From Micrasema longulum (Eukaryota; Arthropoda; Insecta; Trichoptera; Brachycentridae), in NCBI GenBank assembly GCA_022494885.1, contig JAGVSM010004203.1, positions 52,274 to 116,273 on the forward strand: a stretch of DNA of 64,000 bases, in the 5' to 3' direction. Position numbers and translations under genes: made by a program. Positions 46,139 to 58,469 of the stretch are shown here, in pieces; position 1 is the stretch's first letter, and each line of letters opens with the position of its first letter. Under the pieces are notes generated by a model that was not told where the DNA came from, did not search any database, and was given only the letters and a program-made list of their open reading frames with translations.

Positions 46139-47139
46139 AATTATTTATTTATAAATTTTTACTTTTCAAAGTTCAAGGTACAAAAATTACAATTTTTAAG
46201 ACTAAAATGCCTGTGTATGACGGAATACAGAGGCCATAACTAACCAGCGCAGCGTTCGGATCACGAAGCGTATTCGGTTTCGTACGGTTCCACTCGAAAT
46301 CATTCAGGTTCTAGCTTCCTTGCTAGTCGCACGTCACTGTTAAAAAGAACTAATATAAGATTGTTATAAAGAATAAGTGGAATTATCATTAACAAGAACC
46401 TACAAATTGATCTCTTGTATCTGGAGTACCTATATAAGATCCAGGCCAAGGATTTTACATATACTATTTCTATTTTGAAGCCATTAATGATTCAGATTTT
46501 TCAAAAGCCCGCCTTTCATGTGCGCGAAACTACCATGTGGCAATAAACCCGCCAAGTACAGGCTCCAAATATTTTTTAAAACCAGTAATTTGTCTACATC
46601 TAATCTATTATTTTTCTATAGCAGTTTTTCTCCATACCCGATTGTCAATAAATCAGTCGAATAATCTAGCAATTAGTTACTGATTTAATAGTTTTTTACA
46701 TCAATCGATTATGTAAATCACAAGTAAAGAGCATAATAGCAAAATTCGAAGAACATGCAAATTTCCAGGAAATTCCAACTCGCGTACCCTAAGTCAGAAC
46801 CACTTTGCTTTGATATGATTGATTATCGATAAATTGAATTCATAAAATTTTACGTCACTAATAATTTAGTACTTATGTTCGATTGCAAGCAATATTGGTA
46901 TTAACAAACTCAACAAATGAATATTTATATATTATAAATTTCTTTTAGAGGAATAAATAACTAGCTAAGGATGGTTATCTGTATATTCGTTCAATAATTC
47001 GTTTTTTTAGATTGATGGCTGGCTTCTGGCTGATATGTTAATTTTAGAGCGAATTTTCGTGGTTCTTCTAAATTATATTTTAGACTAATATTAAGTTTAT
47101 TTCACTTAAACTGATTTGATTGAATGAACATATAGTGCG

Positions 47140-47240
47140 TGGCAACAGTGGTGAGCGTTTTGGGCGCCGCGCGCGTTTTAAGGTTTTATTTGCAGGGAAG
47201 TCAAACCATTTTGACCTTGATGCGCGCGATGCGATGTTTT
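47140..47240. repeat. CpG-rich transposon end
   Basis: gtgcgtggcaacagtggtga / gcgttttgggcgccgcgcgc resembles the termini of the element at 3037-4078. No inverse partner found nearby. Confidence 0.35.
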
Positions 47241-47354
47241 GTGCTACTTGTGTAGATTTGCAAACAAGCGGTGTTGTATAGTATTGTATATTAAAAATAA
47301 AAGGTAAGAAGAATGTCAACTGTAGAAAACTGGACTCTATCCAAAGACAAATAG

Positions 47355-48365
47355 CTATCAGGGCCTCAATTATGAACAATATCTTCATCTGTATTTATCA
47401 AGACGGTAAACTTAACTTCTGTACTATCTGTATCTTCTTCGGTATATTATACCTCCTTATCATCTTGACATAATATGATCAAAACGAACCAATGAATGAC
47501 CGCAAAAATTAGTCCGCGTTTCTTACTTCATTAACAATTAAAATAGTTCTCATTTATATTTTAAATAGGCTTCTGCGATAGAAAGTGCCCACTTCAAAGT
47601 GATTATAAACTCCAATCAATGCCAATTCTAACAAAAAACGCTCGCTTAAGCATGATTTTTAAAATGCTTTGATACTTGCCATGTCGATATTTTATTTTAT
47701 TTTTATTTATTAAGGAAAAACAACAGTTGTTATATAAGAATACAAAATATAAAAAATAGTACATACATCCAGTTAAAGTTTTTCACAAATATAATGAGGG
47801 AACATGTTACACAGTAAAGAGAAAAATAATATATTATATAAGACATGAGAAAAAAAAGAGCTCTTAAGAAGGTTAAGGGATGAGGAAACAGAGTGGAGGA
47901 GTGGAGGAGAGGGATTTTCATAATATAGTTGACCAATCCAAAATTTTGATATTATAATAAAATAAACATAATTAAAGGAACATAAACTTATTACACACTG
48001 ACAAATGTTTTATTTTACAGTGTTTCAAAAAGTTTCACAAAATTTTGTATTAAAAATATCTAAATGGGGACAAAGTAAATTAAATTTGGAGCAGCTACGA
48101 TAAATAAACGAGTTTTGAACATAATTTTTTTTTGGCAATAAATTATAAAAAAAAATAACTTTTCGTGTTGACTTTACGGGACAATTGATTGAAATACGCT
48201 CCAAGAGATATGGACTATCGATAAAATTGTTTAAAATTTTGAAGAGGAAAAACATGCTTAACGATTGTCTGTATTTATCCACAGAGCGACTACAAAGCCG
48301 GCTTCTTTAACGTCTCGATATATGCACTCCGGAAAATAGTAAAACAGACGGAAAAAACATAATAA
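47355..48365. repeat. Interspersed repeat F, copy 2, split by a LINE insertion
   Basis: 47360-47680 (gggcctcaattatgaacaat ... cgcttaagcatgatttttaa) and 48248-48365 (cgattgtctgtatttatcca ... tttaacgtctcgatatatgc) together match the whole of 43270-43715. The 560 nt between them are a LINE remnant. Confidence 0.75.
47690..48282 (-). pseudogene. Jockey-like LINE RT C-terminal tail nested in repeat F
   Basis: Minus frame LFKILNNFIDSPYLLERISI, NCPVKSTRKVIFFYNLLPKK, NYVQNSFIYRSCSKFN: RT C-terminus like 34.6 kb. Its 3' tail runs to about 47690 with a poly-A-like ttattttatttttatttatt. Confidence 0.65.
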
Positions 48366-48387
48366 CTATTTTTTTAAATAAAATAAA

Positions 48388-48580
48388 TTAAACCACTTTG
48401 TTTTTAACCACTAATTTTTATTTTCCACCGTCCGGTTTCAAAGCAAACAAGCTTCTTTGTCAAGGTTAACGTAACTAATGAATTGATTCCTTTTTTATTT
48501 TTATCATGTTCACTTAATACCGGTCGGTGGAAAATAAAAATTAGTGGTTAAAAACAAAGTTGTTTTATTTATTTTATTAT
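48388..48580. mobile_element. Foldback MITE carrying the hairpin motif, copy 1
   Basis: actttgtttttaaccactaa / tttttattttccaccg is inverted at the right (cggtggaaaataaaaatt / agtggttaaaaacaaagt). Inside the left arm, in reverse, is ccggtttcaaagcaaacaag / cttctttgtcaagg, the hairpin motif. The related copy is at 61.14 kb. Confidence 0.85.
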
Positions 48581-48899
48581 AATGAATAACCACAAAGTTA
48601 GTGCTTCAAATATAAACTTTATACTTTTTTGTTTGTTTATAGTGGTAACTTTCTTACGCCTAGATACTCTTATATGTTAGTAGGGAAGACTCTGGTGACA
48701 TTATTTTTTGCATCTAGCTACTCGTTTCGGAAACTGACAGTTATGTCAGAATTTAATTCGACTTCAAAATTTACTTATTTCTCTATTTTATTTTGAATAG
48801 TGCCAACCCCAAAACGATTAAAAATTAAAGTAAATTGTAATTAAAGGAAAAATTGTTCGGTGAAATAAAATTTTTGTCACTTTCAATGCATAGATAAAC

Positions 48900-49320
48900 G
48901 TTTCAAGGGGTTCTAGACCCGTCGGTATAAACCGATGTACTTACATCTAAACTTGATGGTGGAGGGATCGGTAGTGTATCTTGGTAGTCGGTCAGGAGAA
49001 TTTTATCTTCAACTATGACGTCATACTGAAGCTAATGTCATTTTAGTGCGTAGATATGTGTACCGTGACGTACGCTTCCTCTTGTTTCATATCGATGTAC
49101 CTACCCAAAACTTGAAGGTGGGGGGCCGGTAGTGTATCTTTGTAATCGCTAGAGAGAATTTATCTTCAACTAAACCGTCGAGGTAAAGGTATAATGTCTC
49201 TATCATCCCATCATAATCAAGGCCCTGGTCACGCAAGGGAAACAGAACAATCTCCCTGGGCTGGTATTCCAACGCTCTTGCGGCCGTAGAAAAACCATTT
49301 ATCTTGAGTATTAACATACA
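48900..49320 (-). pseudogene. Possible RNase H region of a LINE, tandemly duplicated
   Basis: Minus reading of 48905-49025: VIVEDKILLTDYQDTLPIPP then PSSLDVSTSVYTDGSRTP; YTDGS is the start motif of RNase H domains. An imperfect copy at 49090-49320 (LYLDGLVEDKFSL, then RPP.F) precedes it, with EIVLFPLRDQGLDYDGMIET further upstream. Family not named; weak evidence. Confidence 0.4.
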
Positions 49321-49939
49321 AAATACAAGAGATAAAATGTTTTCTACGGCCGCGAAAGTGGTTCAGAATAGCACCGCTAGTATCAGTTTAGATTTTGAGT
49401 GGATTTCCTGATTTTAAGAAGTTCATGATTGGCCTACTACGAGTACAGAATATCTCTCCTGATCCCAACACTATTAAAAAAAGATAAAATAATGACTTAT
49501 ATAAAATCAGAGAAATACGCTTTTATAAAATATAAACCCTGTACGAAATAAACAAGGTAAATAATAAATGCAACTTCCATCTAAAAAAATCAAAACATTG
49601 GGCACCTGATCCATTTTTCATGAAAACCATAAACTATTTGTATATATTACTTGATGTGTATTTTCTTTGCGAGGATTTTGTTTAAGGGTGACATTTAACT
49701 CAACGATTCTTGTTCTACGTGATAAACAAGAAAAGTGAGTGAAAAAAGGATTCCTACATAATACATGTGTATATTGACAATACGTATTTATGTACATGAG
49801 TCTGCTGGGGACAGATTTATATGAATAAGCCTAAAACAAAATGGCCCGTCTTATGTAGAGTATCTCTTTGAAAAAAACGCAAAAGAATGAACGTCTTAAG
49901 AAATAAAAGTTGATAAAACTAAAATAATTTAAAATTACA

Positions 49940-50215
49940 ATTTTTGGTTTCGTTCCCCCATAGCGGTAAGTAGAAAGGATAGAATGTCACACCACTCCGT
50001 CCACATACATACCTCACTATTGCATTTACACTTTTAACATGCTGATCTTGTATTTGTTGCATGCCACATTTCTCTCGATCCTCCTCGTTTTCTGCATCCA
50101 TCAACATTCGCGACGTAAATCTTTTTAGCAGTTCTTTCGCCTTCCATCTGCTCTACGTGTTTAAACTAAAACAGCACCCCTTTCTTGATTTTGTCGATAA
50201 AGCTTGATTCACACT
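49940..50215 (-). pseudogene. RTE-like LINE fragment, family A copy 5
   Basis: Minus reading retains RTAKKIYVANVDGCRK-like, QDQHVKSVNAI and the terminal YLPLWGNE / TAYPYGE type end; heavily decayed. Confidence 0.6.
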
Positions 50216-50391
50216 GAAAGAATTGCAACATTTGTGCCCATCATGCTAATATTTTTTAACAAATTGATCTGAAAAATCGCAATTAGACAGCGTTTGGTAT
50301 ACTTTGATTCTCGGTTCTCCAATTCTTCACTGGACCACCATATATTTCAGGACAGTGAAAAAACAAAAAATACGAAAGATTGGCCAATTTT

Positions 50392-50685
50392 AATGGCATT
50401 AATATTCTAAGTTTGTTTGGAAAGATAGAGAGTTGTCGATGTCTAAAGTAATTATACTCTTTCTCTCTCTCCAATGGCACTATAGCTTATATCGGATCTT
50501 AGCCTTTATCATCCTTCGCCTCCAACTCCTTCTGTCATCAATGGCATTAATATTCTTAGTTTGTTTGGAAAGATAGAGAGTTATCGGTGTCTAAGGTAAT
50601 CATATTTCTCTCTCTCCAATGGCACTATAGCTTATATCGGGTCTTAGCCTCCACCATCCTTTGCCTACAACTCCTTCCGTCACCC
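50392..50685. repeat. Two-unit tandem duplication, about 145 nt
   Basis: aatggcattaatattctaag ... ctccttctgtcat (50392-50538) is repeated as aatggcattaatattcttag ... ctccttccgtcac (50539-50682), both with tctctctctccaatggcact in the middle. About 90 percent alike by eye. Confidence 0.8.
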
Positions 50686-50929
50686 GCTGTAACCTTCTAG
50701 TTAGAAACTTCTAATGCATCCTTTTTTAAGTCATCCAGCCGCTTGTGCCCATTTCTTTTTGTTGGCGGTGATGATGGCATTCATTGCACATGTCCGGTTC
50801 ATCTCAACCTATTTAATCTGATGTCTACAGGGAGCTTTACAGATGTTGTACAGATCGTCGTTATTTTTTAAACATTTTATTAATTGTTATTATCCTCTTT
50901 CTTTTTTTTTACAACACAACAGACCAGAA

Positions 50930-51430
50930 GGCTCAATTTAACGTAATTTCGCAGAAAGCAGCCAGCCATAAAAAAGTTACACTGAGATAATAGCATTTTT
51001 TAAAAAAGAGTTAATAATTAAATCAATACAACGCGTTGAAATGTTTCTTACTTCAAAAACGATAAATAATGCACACATTACATTTTTTATAATACAAAAA
51101 GAATTATGTTATATATTTGACCAGTTTTATTGATTTTTAAAGTCTGGCTGACCACACAACCTAAGATGAGCATTTTGCAGAAAACAGCCAGCCCTAGTAA
51201 AACTCTGATGTAATGTATGTTGTTTCATTATGTAATCGTATTGATCATTTTATTTTATATTTGTATTTAGGGTACTTAATTGTAAAAAGTCAATTAATTC
51301 ATTTGTTATAACTTCAAAAGAAATTTAATTATGTGTTAAAGAAATTTTGGTGATTATTTTAAGTATGGCTGATTACATAATATAAAATATGCATTTTTGC
51401 AGAAAACAGCCAGATCTAATATTGAATGAT
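50930..51430. repeat. Three-unit diverged tandem repeat, about 224 nt
   Basis: The block gcagaaaacagccag (or gcagaaagcagccag) starts at 50951, 51177 and 51399, spacing 226 and 222, each preceded by (g)gctga.taca...c with aacttcaaaa at a similar offset. Satellite-like remnant. Confidence 0.6.
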
Positions 51431-52855
51431 AAACTCATTCAAACTTTAAGTGTATGAGGTGACATTCTGCATAATTTGTTTTTTTAAAAACAGGCATTTT
51501 ATAATGAATTAATTTATGAAATTACTTACGTAATTATTCACTTACATTTATTTAAGAGAACTAGATTTCTGAAGACATTAATCTCCCATCAGCATCTATA
51601 CCGTAAAATTGGTGCTTTGGGTAGTTTCTTCAAATTGAGATTTTTTTGTTAGTTAAATGTTTGAGTTAAATTAAAAACTATATTAATACGTATATTGAAG
51701 ACAGTGAATTCAATAGCGAATAAAAAAAAATATATTAAAAAAAATATGCCTTTATGTAGATATTTTATTTTTAATTACTGTAATAATACTATTGTAGCAA
51801 TATGTAATGTTTGTATACACCAATACACTTTTTTTTCAATTTATACAAATGTGTATGATTTATTTTATTGCAATAAACTCAAAGGTGTTTTTTATAACTT
51901 TCTCTGCTTTTCACGGTACATTTTACCAATTTTCACAACACAAAACTCAAGTCTGCTATACAGACTAACTTGTTACCAAATATGTGTTCGATAGTCCATT
52001 AAATACATTTTTTATGCTTATAATAAACTTAAAAGTATAAAAATAAAACCAGATCAGTCACATTACACACTGTGAGACGTGCTGTAATCTAGCTTCTATA
52101 TATCATCCTTGTAATATATCATAATTGGAGATGAGGAATTAGAATCCCAACCGTCAATACGCTCTGTAGCTGTAAGACGTGCTGGGATATTTATTTATTG
52201 TACAGCGCCCTTGAGGTGCAGAAAGTGGCGCTATTTATATTATCCAAATATGATAATTATTGGTGCTTTCTTTAGGTTCATTTTGTTGCAGCTATGTTGC
52301 CAATGCTTATTAAGGTGGATAATTTAAAATAGCAACTGGTAACGATCATTCGCCATGGTAAAAAAATGATTTTAGAATGTTGGCTTTCCCGACTATTTGT
52401 ATATTTTTCTTCTGCGCAGTAAGAAGTTTAAGTGTCATATTAAATTTCGGTAATGGTAACAATTCCGTAAAACAACAGGCCTTCGGTATTATAAACAGTC
52501 TGAATGTTCTATAATAAAAACAGATTTTCCCCAGTGAATGAGGTTTGTACCCTTTATGAGAAATACATGTATACATATAAATATGTACAATGTACGTACA
52601 GTTTATATACCTACAAACGTTTTTCACACCAGTAAAACAATAACCGTATATTAAATAAAAACAGTGTGTGTTTTAATGCCAGAAACTCCCTTTTATTTAA
52701 ATAAATTGCTGAAAAAGGATTATTTATGTTTAAAGCGTAAACTGTGCGGTTAAATATGGACAATTCATATTAACAATTTAATTAGCAAAGTGGCGACATT
52801 ATTGAGTCTTTTTTTAAAAATCAAAAGTTTTATTTCAAAAACGGAAAAAATTCTA

Positions 52856-53390
52856 ATGTATAAAGCCTATGTAAAAACTAAAATATGTTACACGCAACTA
52901 CTATGGGGAACATGATATCAAAATGACATAAACAGACTTCAAAGACAACAAAAGAAAATATTAAAGTTAGTATATGACCTTCCCTATCTAACTGCAACTA
53001 GAGAACTTTTTAAACAAACTAAGCAATTAAATATAACTGAACTCTTTCAACTAGAATCATTAAAATTTATCCATAAATTAGCCACTAATGTAATTGTAGA
53101 CGAAGAACTAAAACCTGTAAAAAATTGTAGTCAACATGGACATAATACGAGAATATCAGACAAATACCACATACAATTTTCTAAAACAAGACAAGGACAA
53201 TCAAGACTAATGAACCAGGGATTGAAATTATACAATAAACTACCAGACAAAAATAAACAAAAGACTCAGACAAACTTTTTAAAAGATGTAAAAATATTAT
53301 TTTGAACAACAGAGAATGAATGAAAAATGTTTATATTATTTTTGTTAAATGAATGTAATAATCCGTAAGGGTTTATAAATAATTTTTCAA
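52856..53390 (+). pseudogene. LINE RT C-terminal fragment, family E copy 3
   Basis: After one stop the frame is open: DINRLQRQQKKILKLVYDLP, TATRELFKQTKQLNITELFQ, ESLKFIHKLATNVIVDEELK, HGHNTRISDKYHIQFSKTRQ, QSRLMNQGLKLYNKLPDKNK, stop at 53303. Jockey/CR1-like C-terminus, the best preserved of family E; the 3' end is ccgtaagggtttataaataa. Confidence 0.75.
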
Positions 53391-53439
53391 ATTAAAAAAA
53401 AAAAACTTATGTTAGTAAATTCTAGTATATAACCATTTA

Positions 53440-53515
53440 GCGACTTCATATGTCTACCGGTTTTGAGACGCACCCGTCTCTTCGTCAGGACACTCACTAA
53501 ACCATCTTGCAAATA
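53440..53515 (-). repeat. Hairpin motif in a repeat end
   Basis: On the minus strand: cctgacgaa, stem gagac, loop gggtgc, stem gtctc, aaaaccggtagacatatg. Same family as 28.33 kb and 63.93 kb. Confidence 0.6.
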
Positions 53516-54539
53516 CTAAATATACATTTTTACATTTACCATCACCGTAGTATATATGGCAGGAGCAAATCGTCAACATAAGCGATTGTGCACAGCTTAT
53601 TATTATATTTGACTATCTATTATAATGTTTTAAAGTAAATATGTTTGTGCAAAAATAAATAAAATAATTCTTATTTATTATAAATCACCACTACTGATTA
53701 TATGTTCCTATATACAAAAAATCTATGAAGTTGGCCCAGCGCCTAGCCCGTTTGAGAACGGTAAACAAAAAAGTACACTATATTTTACATTATTAACTCA
53801 AGTCAGCTTTTTTAGTTCTAAAACAAGCTTGCAGATTACAAATATTATTTTAAAATTCTCTATTTGGAAACTAGTATTTCGAACATCACTTTCGAAGGAC
53901 TATTTTTCTTTGATAGGATACCGTTGACATAATATATTATGTATCACAAAGGACACGTGGCGCTCGCAGTTACCGTTTTTGACATTATTCATTTTAAGAA
54001 TCGGCTAATGGTCAGTGTTAACAGTTACTGCTGAATGTCACTGTCGTATTTGTAAATAAACTTGTGTACAATTATTGTATTAAAATAGTGTAGAATAAAA
54101 TTACGTATATCGCGTGGTTAATAATAATTGTTGTTTAAGTTGATTTTGACAGATCCACAGAAAAAATAGTACATATTATGTCTATTAATGTTTTTTTTTG
54201 TAGATTACCTATAAAATAAATCACGGCTCGCCACTGATATATAGTATTTTTAAAGGGGATGCAAACACCGCCGTGTTCGGAAATGCACTAAAAAAATAGG
54301 TTGATAATATTCAGTGGTGTGTGGTAAATGGATTGGGTGGAGGGTTGGGAAGGGGTAGACATAAAAATTCGGTTTGTGGTTATTTACTAATATTTACTAA
54401 CATAAGTGATTTAAAAAGCAATCGAAAATAACGTTTCGTAATGTCAATTTATTTCATTATTCAAATGAAACACCTGACTTGTTTAAAGGTCAATTAAATT
54501 TGTTTTTGCTACATATTGAGACGGTATAAAGTAAAATCG

Positions 54540-54735
54540 ATATATATGTACGAAAATGTGTATATGTGTATAAAAATTTTAAGTATCTTCTTCGGTAACC
54601 TGTTGTTGAACATGTTTAGAAATAAATAAATGCGCACATGTTCCATTTTTTTAAGATAAAATTTTTCAACGTTTTCCTTTGCAGATAAAATTTAAGATAA
54701 ATGTTAACTTCCCTTCGTAATACGGGCCCTGATTA
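54540..54735. repeat. Half of the 26.2-kb foldback family
   Basis: ttttaagtatcttcttcggt / aacctgttgttgaacatgtt and agataaatgttaacttccct / cgtaatacgggccctg match the right half of 26215-26478. Confidence 0.6.
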
Positions 54736-54959
54736 TGAGGAAGAATGACAATATCCAACATAACCCCTCTATATACTTTGCCAAACTCACAGAGAAACGG
54801 GGGATAAAAGCAGTTGGGTTTAATTAAATTAAAATTGCGGTTCACGAAACTTGAATTTGACATAAAGTTACCTTCTCGATTTTTGTCAAAAAATATGTTT
54901 TTTAAGTATGAACTAAACCAACGGAAAGTCCCTCGGTGTTTAAAATAGTTTTTGAGTAT

Positions 54960-55250
54960 TTAGAGGGAGTGCTTTGACTGTAAATGACAAACCTTGTAGC
55001 AGTTGGCTGGACTTACAAAATATATTGGTAAAATGTTTTTAGACAAAGTGCTGGATACCCCCTAGATAGTTAAAATTAAATCTCAAACTGACTGAGCAAA
55101 AATTGCAAGAAGATGTCGACAGACTATTTCAGTATTGCAAGCGTAATCAAAAATAGTAAAAGGCACTACGTGCTGTGTATATTGATAAATAAATAAATAA
55201 AGAAGCTTGTTTAGCTTTGAATCCGGTTGGTAGAAAAAAAGTGGTTAAAA
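54960..55250 (+). repeat. Repeat S end and MITE/hairpin fragment
   Basis: A degenerate S terminus (ttggctggacttacaaaata / ttgctggatacccccta) and, at 55198-55233, gaagcttgtttagctttgaa / tccggttggtag, a piece of the 48.4-kb foldback MITE. Confidence 0.45.
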
Positions 55251-55534
55251 ATGAAGTGCTTAAAATAAAAAAAATATTAATAATTAAAAAGTTCATCAAA
55301 ATAGTTGAATATTGTTTTACATTATATATAAGGAAAAAATCATTAAGTCACTGATTCAAATGATTCGCCGATCGATGGATTTGTTCTATCAATTTAGTTT
55401 CTTGACCTCAAACAAATTATTTACGGAATCAATTTAATTAATCAGTTTAGAAATTTTATCAATTAAGCAAGCTATCAAGGACGTAATAAAAACATAATTA
55501 CCAATAAACCGTCATTTAAATAAATGACAAATCA

Positions 55535-56270
55535 ACAATATTTTGAGTTTGTCCAATTTTTGGAGACAAGGACTGGATTCAACTCCCTGGGCAGCTGTTT
55601 ATATTAACATATTACAACAGAGATGAAGAAAATTTAAGAGAAGGTAATATAGAAGTCCAGGCATCTACAGGGCTTATGACCCGTCAATAGCTGGTTTAAG
55701 TGGCCGGTTATAAGAAAAAATAAGAGGTTAAAAACAAAGTTGCTTTATGTTTATTTTGTTACTAATATTTGAGTAATATTTGAAAAATGTTTTCAGGCGT
55801 TGCCTGGTATGCAGGTGAAATAATTCAATCAAATGAATCTCACCCGCAACAGCAAAGGTTTCATCTCTTTAACTTCAAAAACATCAACAGATGGAAGAGT
55901 CGAAGGAATATAAATGTTCAAATATAGGCAGAATGGTGAATGTTACACAGTGTGTAAAGTGGCCACTTAAACCAGCCATTGACAGGTCATAAGCCCTGTA
56001 GATGCCTGGACTTCTATATTACCTTCTCTTAAATGTTCTTCATCTCTTTTGTAATATGTTAAAATAAATGACAAATTATTGTTTTAAAAAGAAAAGTGTA
56101 AATAAACTAGAAATTATTTATTTTTTACTAGGGAATAGAATAAACATCGGAATATCATGTCTGGATTTTCTGTTACCAAAAATGTTTTTCTTCCCTGTTT
56201 CAATAAAAATAAATCTTGATTACTCCGAGGGAAAAATGCAGCGCTGTCTATAAACAATTTAACTAACTAA
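55535..56270. repeat. Two S repeats in opposite orientation with MITE piece between
   Basis: 55540-55705 is reverse S (tatagaagtccaggcatcta, ggcttatgacccgtcaatag), 55710-55755 carries aggttaaaaacaaagttgct from the foldback MITE, and 55795-56270 is a forward S copy (aatgaatctcacccgcaaca, cacttaaaccagccattgac) interrupted near 56060-56200. Confidence 0.65.
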
Positions 56271-56419
56271 TAAAAAGTATTAAAAAAAAAAAAAAAACTG
56301 GAATTACTAAAAGTCAATTTCACTCATTTTGTCTTTCGTACACTACTCTTTCCATGACACCCCATTTTTTATAACAGACAGTCAGATTCACGACTTAGGT
56401 GTTAATTTAGATATTTAAC

Positions 56420-56960
56420 TAATGTTTAATTTTCATATTGAATCGGTCCTGAAAAAAACATATGAAATTTTCGGATTTATTATGCGGATATCGAAACCAT
56501 TTAAACGTTTAGAGACCTATGAAAAACTTTATGAAAATTTATTCGTCCCCAGCTAGAATATTGTACTCCTATTTGGTCACCTTACTATAATGTTAGACTA
56601 GAAAGGGTCAAAAAAAAAATCTTTTAACAGGTTGACTACCGGGAAAACCTTAACTTCTACTTAACCAGTAGCTGAAAGCATGCAGTACCATGGAATAAAC
56701 TCTCTTCAAAATCGAGGAATAGTGTTAGGCCAGTTATTTTTGTACAAATTAAGAGACAATAAAATTGATTTCTCTAATCTACTTGAAAAACATAGGACCA
56801 TTCCGTGTGCCATCTAGACGGACAAGACAAAATATTCTTTTTTACACACACAACGCGTCAACGAACTATTTAAAACAATCTACATTACCTAGAATATGTG
56901 AGCAATATAACTAAAAATTTACCGAGGTTGATATTTTGCAATGCATGTATGTAAATTTAA
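56420..56960 (+). pseudogene. Jockey-like LINE RT C-terminal fragment
   Basis: VLKKTYEIFGFIMRISKPFK, LETYEKLYENLFVPS, RGIVLGQLFLYKLRDNKID, with stops and frameshifts; RT thumb region to C-terminus. Confidence 0.6.
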
Positions 56961-57009
56961 GTCAAAATGTAAATTTTATTTTACCTTAATTTTCTTTTGT
57001 AATTTTGTT

Positions 57010-57178
57010 GTAACAGAGAGATTTTTTTTTGAGAAGTAAGGACATTTCGGCTTTTACAGGACTTACGACTTGGCATTGGCTGGTTCAAGTGGCAAATTTA
57101 CACACTGTTATATTCACCATTCTATGTTTAAAACATTTACATTCTTCAGCCATGCCATCTGTTGCCTGTAAAAAAACA
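57010..57178 (-). repeat. MITE-like repeat S, reverse
   Basis: tttgagaagtaaggacattt, acttacgacttggcattggc, tggttcaagtggcaaattta; ends 16 nt from the Lgr3 exon at 57194. Confidence 0.6.
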
Positions 57179-57193
57179 TGAAAGGGTACTTAC

Positions 57194-57265
57194 AATTGTG
57201 TCAGGGCTCGAAGTGGTCCCATTAAAACAGGGGAAAGAGTTTTCAAGCTGTTATCTGACAGGTAT
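57194..57265 (-). CDS. Lgr3: Lgr3-like receptor, LRR exon
   Basis: 72-nt phase-2 exon, acceptor ctgattttag and donor gtaagt. It encodes YLSDNSLKTLSPVLMGPLRA followed by LTQL, another 24-residue LRR. The intron that follows is about 17.4 kb, the largest of the gene in this window, and is filled with SINEs, LINE fragments and foldback elements. Phase and LRR period continue directly into the exon at 39.7 kb, so I see no missing exon in that intron. Confidence 0.9.
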
Positions 57266-57754
57266 CTAAAATCAGAATAAACAAATAAAATTAAATGTTG
57301 AAATATACTTATAAAATTTCAGCGTATACATATATTTTTGTATGGAAGGTAAGCTGATCAGTCTTACGGTATACGTGTTATTCCCGGATCAATAAAACAA
57401 AGCAACGAAGAATGGCCTTTTAAATAATACATACTGAACATACACATTTAAAAAAAAAATCTGGAAACTATTACAGATAAAGAAGTTAGCCTTATGAATA
57501 GACTAAACTTGCACGTCAACAACGACGATGCTAATGAGTTGATTAAAATTTACTCAGTAATTCTGTCAAATAAACACTTAATTGAGCAACAACTGGTAAA
57601 TTAAATACACAATGAAAAAGAGGAAAAATAATCTGATAAAATCGTCGTATGACTTTTGATGATTCTTTAGACTTTATTATCATGGATAACTTATAGAGAG
57701 CCTTTTTTGTTATAAAACCCCAAGCACACTTAACAAAGTGATTTTGTAGATAAA

Positions 57755-58290
57755 TTTAATTGAAGCGTTTAAATTTGTAATTTAATAAAAAACTATTTAT
57801 TTAGTTATCACATGCTACGGATTTATTCAAATGATTTAGAGAACAAGGGTGTTTTAAGTTTTTTTCCGAAACATCACTTTACTCTCACAGTCTCGCACCG
57901 CTGTTGGGAGAGCATTCCATGCCATAGGGCCTGCGACCGCAAATGCGCGTTCACTGAACTTAGTGCGCTGTTTTCGTAGAGGTATAGTAACCTTTTCTCT
58001 CGCCGAAGACGTAGCTGATCTAAGCGTAAAACGTCTATATAGATATTCCGGAGCAGAGTTGTGCAGTGGTTTATACATACATCAACAGAGTTTGTATTCC
58101 ACCCTCTGTGGAAAATGTAGCCAGTGTAATTTTCGAAGTAGTGGAGTGATATGACTGAACTTAGAGATTCATCGAAAATAAGTATCGCTGCAGCATTTAA
58201 TACATACTGTAAGCGAGTCGAAGGCGAATAATCGACTCGAGACACTACAAACGCATTTATTAATTGACTGGCGGCATCAACCGGCAAATT
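57755..58290 (-). pseudogene. LINE RT C-terminal fragment, family C copy 2
   Basis: Minus frames read VDYSPSTRLQYVLNAAAILI-type RT sequence, then (frameshifted) KPLHNSAPEYLYRRFTLRSA, KVTIPLRKQRTKFSERAFAV and AGPMAWNALPTAVRDCESKV. Typical RT C-terminus; non-functional. Confidence 0.75.
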
Positions 58291-58469
58291 TTTGCGTATA
58301 CATTAAATTTGTCCCAGCTGGTAGAAGAAAGAACTTATCGTTCTACAAATATATCTCTCGACTTTCGAACATTCAACATTAGTGCATATTTTCAGGAACA
58401 AATCATGTGTGAAAGTCGAGGGCTTACTGTACTAACTAACTAGATTGACTGTCTTTGGCATTAAATTGT

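Noticed and set aside
51695..51994. 99-codon plus-strand open frame
   Set aside because: Lys/Asn/Tyr/Phe-rich, no recognisable domain; likely chance.
52346..52627. 93-codon minus-strand open frame
   Set aside because: No motif and no context; chance frame.
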